DNA of 64,000 bases from Pseudooceanicola onchidii (GTDB taxonomy: Bacteria > Pseudomonadota > Alphaproteobacteria > Rhodobacterales > Rhodobacteraceae). The notes beneath the pieces are model-generated. The model made no database searches. It saw only the letters and a list, made by a program, of their open reading frames with translations, and was not told where the DNA came from. Shown here piece after piece: positions 58,448-64,000 of this stretch. The stretch is from NCBI RefSeq assembly GCF_004959925.1, contig NZ_SPUW01000001.1:620001-684000 (forward strand), read 5' to 3'. A program made the position numbers and the translations under genes. Within the stretch, counting starts at the first letter, position 1, and the number at the start of each line of letters is the position of its first letter.

Positions 58448-58546
58448 GAGGTCCTCCCTTTGCGCGGAATGAACCACGCGGGGGCGGAAGGTGCAATCGG
58501 CCTTCGCAGGGCGGTCTGACAGGGGGGCTGCCGTGCCCCGACAGGA

Positions 58547-59125
58547 TCAGTGCCGGTCGCGGATCACCGCGATCCGGTCGCGCAGCATGGCTTCGGAGAT
58601 TTCGCCCAGGAATACTGACACCAGCGCTCCGTCGGCTGCAAAGAAGAAGGTCGCAGGCAGCCCCGCGCCACCGAACCGCCGGGCCAGCCGCTTGTCCGGG
58701 TCCAGCACGACGTCGCGCCCCGACAACCCTTCGGTCGCCAGATAGAGCGCGACCTGTTGCGGCGTCTCGGCCTGATTGGCAAAGGCCACATCGATGTCGG
58801 GCATGGCCTCTGCGATCCGTTGCATCATCGGCATTTCGCTGCGGCAGGGGCCACACCATGTCGCCCAGAGGTTCAGGACCAGCGGCCGCCCGTTGCGCTG
58901 CCCCAGATCGCGGACCTCGCCGCCCAGGGTCGTGACAGGCGTGTCCCGGATCGTGCTGCCATCACCGGGCGGGTCCTGCACCAGCGCCGAAAATCCCCCG
59001 GTCAGCACGCCGATCCCCGCGACGAAGGCCAGCGGCCGCCCGATCTGGGTCCGCCGCAGCAGCACTGCGGCCAGTGTCAGACTGCCGAGGATCAGCAGCG
59101 GCATAAGGGTCGAAAGCGTCGGCAC
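58547..59125 (-). CDS. TlpA-like membrane-anchored thioredoxin
   Basis: A 192-residue protein with two N-terminal hydrophobic segments (about 7-20 and 27-45), then a thioredoxin domain with the active-site WATWCGPC. It ends with FLGEISEAMLRDRI. It probably reduces disulfides in the periplasm, for example for cytochrome or copper-site assembly. The start chosen is GTG 59125 with AAGGACAG upstream; ATG 59104 would shorten it by 7 residues. A longer frame to 59542 would cross the tRNA gene and is rejected. Confidence 0.8.
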   Translation of the reverse strand: MPTLSTLMPLLILGSLTLAAVLLRRTQIGRPLAFVAGIGVLTGGFSALVQDPPGDGSTIRDTPVTTLGGEVRDLGQRNGRPLVLNLWATWCGPCRSEMPMMQRIAEAMPDIDVAFANQAETPQQVALYLATEGLSGRDVVLDPDKRLARRFGGAGLPATFFFAADGALVSVFLGEISEAMLRDRIAVIRDRH

Positions 59126-59235
59126 GGCGCGGCTGTCCTTCGGTGGAACCAGGGGCCACTTTTGTGGGGACAGCCCGCGAAGGCCAGAGCCCAGAGGCCA
59201 TTCCGGGATCACGATGCCGCCAGATGAATGAAAAA

Positions 59236-59266
59236 GAAAAAAGCCTCCGTTTCCGGAGGCTTTTTC
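59236..59266. terminator. Intrinsic terminator downstream of tRNA-Gly
   Basis: AAGCCTCCG (59241-59249) pairs with CGGAGGCTT (59254-59262) around a TTTC loop, flanked by A-runs and T-runs on both sides. It ends the - strand tRNA transcript 24 nt past the CCA. Confidence 0.85.
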
Positions 59267-59289
59267 TTCACTCCCCTGAGGGAGGATGT

Positions 59290-59364
59290 TGGAGCGGGCG
59301 AGGCGATTCGAACGCCCGACCCTAACCTTGGCAAGGTTATGCTCTACCCCTGAGCTACGCCCGC
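59290..59364 (-). tRNA. tRNA-Gly (anticodon GCC)
   Basis: Read on -, a 75-nt cloverleaf starts GCGGGCGTAGCTCA and ends with encoded CCA. The acceptor arm GCGGGCG pairs with CGCCCGC, the D-arm is GCTC-AGGGGTA-GAGC, the anticodon stem-loop ACCTTGCCAAGGT gives GCC, and the T-arm contains GTTCGAATC. All arms pair well. Confidence 0.97.
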
Positions 59365-59366
59365 TT

Positions 59367-59701
59367 CCTTGGGTAGGGCAGCGTTTAATCAAACCCCGGG
59401 GGGGCTGCAAGAGAGAATTTTGGGGTCGGTGCACTTTTTTTCGCGCGTCGGTCCGGCGACCGTTCGGCCCGTGCAAACGCGGGGCGCTTGCGGCACAGCG
59501 GACCGGTGACCGCACCCGAAAATGGCGGGTCCAGGGAACCAACTGGCTCCGTCTGGTCAGGATTGTTCGACCAGCGTCGTGCCGTGCCTGGGCAGGTCGC
59601 GCCGATCAGTGTCATTTCCGTCCTAAAGTTAAACTGCGACACATTGATCTGGCCGCAGCGCACAGCGTAAAATCGCATCATTCAAACAAGGGATACGCAT
59701 C
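59367..59701. other. Gap between tRNA-Gly and the VPLPA-CTERM gene
   Basis: The 335 bp hold the tRNA promoter (-) and the promoter of the + strand gene. Short open frames here look random. I see no conserved structure apart from G/C runs at 59395-59405. Confidence 0.5.
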
Positions 59702-60325
59702 ATGAAACATATTTTGGCCACCACCGCGCTGTCGCTGCTGACTGCGACGGCCGCGACGGCCGGTACATTGGGTTACGGACTGACGATCAGCGGGTCTTCC
59801 TCCGTCGGCGCCAACTTCAACGTGCCGAAGCTGAGCCTGTCCAATACCGGCGATACCGGAGAGATCACGGCCTTTTCGATCACCGTTGGGGATACAGACT
59901 ACAATTTTGATTACTTCTCGGGCGCACTTACTCCACCTGCTGGTGGAACGGTGTCCATCACCTTGGGGGACCAGACGAACGGCGGCGTTAGATATGACGA
60001 GGTTGCGCTGGCTTTTACCGACTTCGGCCCGGGTGAGATGTCGAGCTTCTTTCTGGATATCGACTCGGACTCAGCGAATACTGTCGAAAGTTTCCGCGAA
60101 GTGCTGTTTGACAACGGGCCAGCTCTGAACTCGGTCGTCAGTGTCAGCTTTTCGACAGGCGACATTCTGTCCATGGTCTTGCCCGACAGCCAGACCCAGC
60201 TGACGACGTATTCGTTCGGCCAGTCAAAGATCGTCGATGCGGCCGTGCCGCTGCCGGCGTCGATCCCGCTGCTGCTGGCCGGTCTCGGCGCGCTTGGCGT
60301 GGTGCGGTCCCGCCGGCGCAGTTGA
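59702..60325 (+). CDS. VPLPA-CTERM sorted exported protein
   Basis: A 207-residue protein. The signal peptide is about 1-20 (ends ATAATA). The body is beta-rich and unrecognised. The C-terminal sorting signal is VPLPASIPLLLAGLGALGVV followed by RSRRRS: motif, hydrophobic helix, basic tail. In Rhodobacterales such signals are processed by a dedicated exosortase and the protein is usually linked to exopolysaccharide. No exosortase gene is in the window. Few Lys and many Ser/Thr/Asp residues fit an extracellular protein. It is followed by a strong terminator. Confidence 0.88.
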   Translation: MKHILATTALSLLTATAATAGTLGYGLTISGSSSVGANFNVPKLSLSNTGDTGEITAFSITVGDTDYNFDYFSGALTPPAGGTVSITLGDQTNGGVRYDEVALAFTDFGPGEMSSFFLDIDSDSANTVESFREVLFDNGPALNSVVSVSFSTGDILSMVLPDSQTQLTTYSFGQSKIVDAAVPLPASIPLLLAGLGALGVVRSRRRS

Positions 60326-60343
60326 GACACCAAAATCGATGAC

Positions 60344-60370
60344 AAAGGGGCGCGATTTCGCGCCCCTTTT
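60344..60370. terminator. Bidirectional intrinsic terminator
   Basis: AAAGGGGCGCG (60344-60354) pairs with CGCGCCCCTTT (60359-60369) around ATTT, with a T following. It separates the VPLPA-CTERM gene (+) from pyruvate carboxylase (-) and serves both. Confidence 0.85.
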
Positions 60371-60396
60371 CACAACGTCAACATACTTCGGTCCTG

Positions 60397-63300
60397 CTAT
60401 TCGAACTCGACCAGCAGGTCCTTCGCGTCGATCTGCGCGCCTGCGCCGACGTAGACGGCCTTGACCACCCCGTCGCGGTCCGCGTGCAGGCCGGTCTCCA
60501 TCTTCATCGCCTCGATGGTCAACAGCAGGTCACCCTCCTTCACCTTCGCACCCGGCGACACCGCCAGCGTCGCCACCACGCCCGGCATGGGGGCGGCAAC
60601 ATGCGCCGGGTTCGTCGGATCGGCCTTGGGGGCCGCCGCCTTGGCCCCGGTCGCCTTGCGGTCCGGCACGCGCACCACGCGGGGCTGGCCGTTCAGTTCG
60701 AAGAACACCCGCACCTCGCCGTCATCCTGCGTCGGGCCGACCGTGACCAGCCGGATTTCCAGCGTCTTGCCCGGGTCGATCTCGGCGGTGATCTCTTCTT
60801 CGGGCTCCATGCCGTAGAAGAAGGTCAGCGTCGGAAGCGTGCGGACGGGGCCGTAAAGCTCGTGCCGCGTGGCGTAGTCGGTGAAGACCTTGGGATACAT
60901 GAGGTATCCGTTCAGATCTTCATTATCGATGTCGACGCCGTTCAGCGCCGCGCTGGCCTCGGCCCGCTTTTCCTCAAGATCGGTGGCGGGCAGATGCGCG
61001 CCGGGGCGGTCGGTATTGGGGGCCTCGCCCTTCAGGACCTTCTTGACGATCGCGTCCGGGAACCCGCCCGGAGGCTGGCCGAGATTGCCGCGCATCATGT
61101 CGACGACCGAGTCCGGGAAGCTCACGTCCTTCTTCGGGTCCTCGACATCCGCACGGGTCAGGCCCTGGCTGACCATCATCAGCGCCATGTCCCCCACGAC
61201 CTTGGACGACGGCGTGACCTTCACGATATCGCCGAACATCTGGTTCACGTCTGCATAGGCCTGCGCGACCTCGTGCCAGCGTTCCTCAAGCCCCAAAGAC
61301 CGCGCCTGCGCCTTTAGGTTGGTGAACTGCCCGCCCGGCATCTCGTGCAGGTAGACCTCGGAGGCGGGGGCCTGCATGCCGGATTCAAACGCCGCGTACT
61401 GGCCGCGCACGGCCTCCCAATAGTTCGACACCTCGCGCACGGCGGCAATGTCGATGCTGCTTGCGCGGTCCGAGTGCTTCAGCGCCTCAAGCACCGATCC
61501 GAAGGTGGGCTGAGAGGTGTTGCCCGACAGCGCATCCATCGCGGCGTCGACACAATCCACGCCCGCCTGCGCGGCGGTCAGGATCGTCGCAATCGCCGCG
61601 CCCGAGGTGTCATGCGTGTGGAAGTGGATCGGCAGGTCGACCGCATCCTTCAGGGCCGGGAACAGGACGGCCGCCACCGGGGCGGTCATCACGCCCGCCA
61701 TGTCCTTGATGCCCAGCACATGGGCGCCGGCCTTCTCCATCTCTTTCGCCATGTCGACGTAATACTTGATGTCGTACTTGGCGCGTGCCGGGTCCAGGGC
61801 GTCGCCGGTGTAGCAGATCGTGCCTTCGCAGATCTTGCCGCTGGCCTGCACCGCATCCATCGCGACGCGCATGTTTTCCACCCAGTTCAGGCTGTCGAAC
61901 ACGCGGAAGACATCCACGCCCGTCTCGGCCGCCTGGCGCACGAATTCCTGCACCACGTTGTCGGGATAGTTGGTATAGCCCACCCCGTTCGAGGCGCGCA
62001 GCAGCATCTGCGTCAGGATGTTCGGCATCTTTTCACGGATGTCGCGCAGCCGCTGCCAGGGGCATTCCTGCAGGAACCGATAGGCCACGTCGAAGGTCGC
62101 ACCGCCCCAGCATTCGACCGAAAACAGCTGGCTCAGGTTGCTGGCATAGACCGGCGCGATCTTGACCATGTCGATCGATCGCATCCGCGTGGCCAGGAGC
62201 GATTGGTGCCCGTCGCGCATCGTGGTGTCGGTGAACAGAAGCTCCGTCTGGTCCTTCATCCACTTGGCGACTGCCTCTGGCCCCTTGTCGTCCAGCATCG
62301 TCCGCGTCCCGGCGGGGGGCTTGGCCTGCTGCAATTCGGGGATGCGCGGCGGCTTGAGGTCGGGGTGCGGCAGCGGACGGCCCTGCACCTCGGGATGCCC
62401 GTTCACGGTGATGTCGGCGATATAGGTCAGGACCTTCGTCCCCCGGTCGCGGCGCGGCTTGAAATCGAACAGCTCGGGCGTCGTGTCGATGAACTTTGTC
62501 GTGTACTGGTTCGACAGGAAGGTCGGGTGCTTCAGCAGGTTGATGACGAAGTCGATGTTCGTGCTGACGCCCCGGATACGGAATTCGCGCAGGGCCCGAT
62601 CCATCCGGCGGATCGCAAGTTCGGGCGTCGGGGCCTTGGCGGTCACCTTGACCAGCAGCGAGTCGTAATACCGCGTGATCACGCCGCCCGCATAGGCCGT
62701 GCCACCGTCCAGGCGGATGCCCATGCCGGTGGCTGATCGATAGGCGCTGATCCGGCCGTAGTCGGGGATGAAATTGTTCGTGGGGTCTTCGGTGGTGATC
62801 CGGGTCTGCAAGGCGTGCCCGGTCAGCTTGACGTCGTATTGGCTGGCCTTGCCGGTGGCCTCGGCCAGCGCCTTGCCCTCGGCGATCATGATCTGCGCCT
62901 GCACGATGTCGATGCCGGTGACCTCTTCGGTCACGGTGTGTTCGACCTGCACGCGGGGGTTCACCTCGATGAAGTAGAACTTGCCCGTTTCCATATCCAT
63001 CAGGAATTCGACGGTGCCCGCGCATTCATAATTCACATGGGCGCAGATCTTGCGGCCCAGTTCGCAGATCTCTTCGCGCTGCGCCTCGCTCAGATAGGGG
63101 GCCGGCGCACGTTCGACGACCTTCTGGTTTCGGCGCTGCACCGAACAGTCGCGTTCATAGAGGTGATAGATCGACCCGTGCTTGTCGCCGAGGATCTGCA
63201 CCTCGACATGGCGCGCGCGGGTGATCATCTTTTCCAGATACCCCTCGCCATTGCCGAAGGCCGCTTCGGCCTCGCGGCGCCCCTCCAGCACCTTTTCCTT

Positions 63301-63840
63301 CAACTCCTTGGAGTTCGTCACGGGCCGCATGCCCCGCCCGCCGCCGCCCCAGGACGCCTTGAGCATCAGCGGATAGCCAATCTCCTCGGCCTCCCTGGTG
63401 ATGGCGTCGAAATCGTCGCCCAGCACCTCGGTCGCGGGGATGACGGGCACGCCCGCCGCCACGGCGACCTTCCGCGCGCTGGCCTTGTCGCCAAGCGCGC
63501 GCATGGTTTCCGCCTTCGGGCCGATAAAGGTGATCCCAGCCGCGTCACAGGCATCCACGAAATCCGGGTTTTCCGACAGCAGGCCATAGCCCGGATGGAT
63601 CGCATCGGCACCGGACATCTTGGCGACGCGGATGATCTCCTCGATCGACAGGTAGGCCGCGACCGGCCCCAGCCCTTCACCGATCTTGTAGGCCTCGTCC
63701 GCCTTGAAGCGGTGCAGGCCCAGCTTGTCCTCCTCGGCGTAGACCGCGACGGTTTTCTTACCAAGCTCGTTCGCCGCCCGCATGATGCGGATCGCGATTT
63801 CGCCTCGGTTGGCGATCAGGATTTTCTGGAAATCGGCCAT
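60397..63840 (-). CDS. pyc: Pyruvate carboxylase (single chain)
   Basis: A 1147-residue biotin enzyme that carboxylates pyruvate to oxaloacetate. The biotin carboxylase domain covers about 1-455 (ILIANRGEIAIRIMRAA; ATP-grasp SWGGGGRGMRPV). The carboxyltransferase barrel is at about 530-810, with TTMRDGHQSLLATRMR, ECWGGATFDVA and metal His residues in HFHTHDTSG. An allosteric linker follows, then the C-terminal biotin domain with EAMKMET (biotinyl Lys about 1113). Length is standard. The gene stands alone and may be regulated by the TGCAAAC repeats upstream. Confidence 0.97.
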   Translation of the reverse strand: MADFQKILIANRGEIAIRIMRAANELGKKTVAVYAEEDKLGLHRFKADEAYKIGEGLGPVAAYLSIEEIIRVAKMSGADAIHPGYGLLSENPDFVDACDAAGITFIGPKAETMRALGDKASARKVAVAAGVPVIPATEVLGDDFDAITREAEEIGYPLMLKASWGGGGRGMRPVTNSKELKEKVLEGRREAEAAFGNGEGYLEKMITRARHVEVQILGDKHGSIYHLYERDCSVQRRNQKVVERAPAPYLSEAQREEICELGRKICAHVNYECAGTVEFLMDMETGKFYFIEVNPRVQVEHTVTEEVTGIDIVQAQIMIAEGKALAEATGKASQYDVKLTGHALQTRITTEDPTNNFIPDYGRISAYRSATGMGIRLDGGTAYAGGVITRYYDSLLVKVTAKAPTPELAIRRMDRALREFRIRGVSTNIDFVINLLKHPTFLSNQYTTKFIDTTPELFDFKPRRDRGTKVLTYIADITVNGHPEVQGRPLPHPDLKPPRIPELQQAKPPAGTRTMLDDKGPEAVAKWMKDQTELLFTDTTMRDGHQSLLATRMRSIDMVKIAPVYASNLSQLFSVECWGGATFDVAYRFLQECPWQRLRDIREKMPNILTQMLLRASNGVGYTNYPDNVVQEFVRQAAETGVDVFRVFDSLNWVENMRVAMDAVQASGKICEGTICYTGDALDPARAKYDIKYYVDMAKEMEKAGAHVLGIKDMAGVMTAPVAAVLFPALKDAVDLPIHFHTHDTSGAAIATILTAAQAGVDCVDAAMDALSGNTSQPTFGSVLEALKHSDRASSIDIAAVREVSNYWEAVRGQYAAFESGMQAPASEVYLHEMPGGQFTNLKAQARSLGLEERWHEVAQAYADVNQMFGDIVKVTPSSKVVGDMALMMVSQGLTRADVEDPKKDVSFPDSVVDMMRGNLGQPPGGFPDAIVKKVLKGEAPNTDRPGAHLPATDLEEKRAEASAALNGVDIDNEDLNGYLMYPKVFTDYATRHELYGPVRTLPTLTFFYGMEPEEEITAEIDPGKTLEIRLVTVGPTQDDGEVRVFFELNGQPRVVRVPDRKATGAKAAAPKADPTNPAHVAAPMPGVVATLAVSPGAKVKEGDLLLTIEAMKMETGLHADRDGVVKAVYVGAGAQIDAKDLLVEFE

Positions 63841-63911
63841 GGGGTCTTCTCCATGAGAGGGACATTTCGCGAAGCAAACGACATGCCGCGCCGCAGCGCA
63901 AGGGGCGAATA

Positions 63912-63948
63912 TGCAAACTGCAAACGGTTAAGGCTGCGGACTGCAAAC
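63912..63948. promoter_or_regulatory. TGCAAAC repeats upstream of pyc
   Basis: TGCAAAC occurs at 63912-63918, 63919-63925 and 63942-63948, that is, 7 and 23 nt apart. The group lies 72-108 nt upstream of the pyc start. Rhodobacterales short-chain fatty-acyl regulators (ScfR/PccR type) are known to use TTTGCAAA-like half-sites, so such a regulator is a candidate. The rest of 63841-64000 shows no gene. Confidence 0.45.
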
Positions 63949-64000
63949 CCAGCAAAGCCCTTGCCCCATAAGGCGAAGGAGGGTTTGCGCTAACCTTTGG

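Noticed and set aside
59125-59542. N-terminal extension of the thioredoxin gene
   Set aside because: It would read straight through the tRNA-Gly gene and its terminator.

Overview
The window is high-GC DNA packed with operons. It looks like a chromosomal segment of a Rhodobacterales (Roseobacter-type) alphaproteobacterium. The signs are TRAP transport of sugar acids, Na+-NQR, a VPLPA-CTERM protein, a GAF-containing assimilatory nitrate operon controlled by NasST, a single-chain pyruvate carboxylase and the group's intergenic hairpin + GGAGTATTT leader repeat. The organism is inferred from gene content and style; no rRNA or other marker is present. I see no insertion sequence, prophage, integrase or CRISPR array.

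Layout. (1) 2-3478 (+): lower pathway for gallate/protocatechuate-type meta-cleavage: GalB-type hydratase (5' end cut by the window), a type I extradiol dioxygenase, GalC aldolase and GalD tautomerase. (2) 3491-12498: a complete oxidative uronate (galacturonate/glucuronate) locus. Galactarolactone isomerase, galactarolactone cycloisomerase, KdgD and a FadR-type GntR lie on -. The DctPQM TRAP transporter, uronate dehydrogenase and 2-oxoglutarate semialdehyde dehydrogenase lie on +. Together they take a uronate to 2-oxoglutarate. (3) 12519-28050: an unassigned catabolic island. It has a flavin-reductase-like protein, a Dpp/Opp-type ABC importer, two paralogous class III aminotransferases each near a paralogous TetR regulator, a two-subunit transketolase, a GntR/FCD regulator and an OtnK/OtnC-type kinase and decarboxylase pair. 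A TGATATAT motif recurs in two of its promoters. (4) 28129-35712: nqrABCDEF on -, with the maturation genes apbE and nqrM diverging on +, and a small membrane protein.

(5) 35793-41968: a 1459-residue protein with six Hcp-like units followed by four 108-residue repeats, diverging from a methyltransferase of the protein-lysine methyltransferase (PKMT) type. (6) 41965-58447: nitrate assimilation. nrtA-nrtB-fused nrtCD-GAF protein-nirB-nirD-nasA-ybiB lie on -, nasT-nasS diverge on +, and cysG and an FAH-family hydrolase follow on -. The nrtA and cysG leaders each carry two hairpins with AxxGxx hexaloops, the second overlapping an intrinsic terminator. That is the layout expected of NasT/ANTAR antitermination targets. 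(7) 58547-63840: a TlpA-like thioredoxin, tRNA-Gly(GCC), a VPLPA-CTERM protein and pyruvate carboxylase.

The most distinctive parts are the two predicted NasT leaders, the Hcp-repeat giant with its neighbouring methyltransferase, and the aminotransferase/transketolase/OtnKC island, whose substrate I cannot name.
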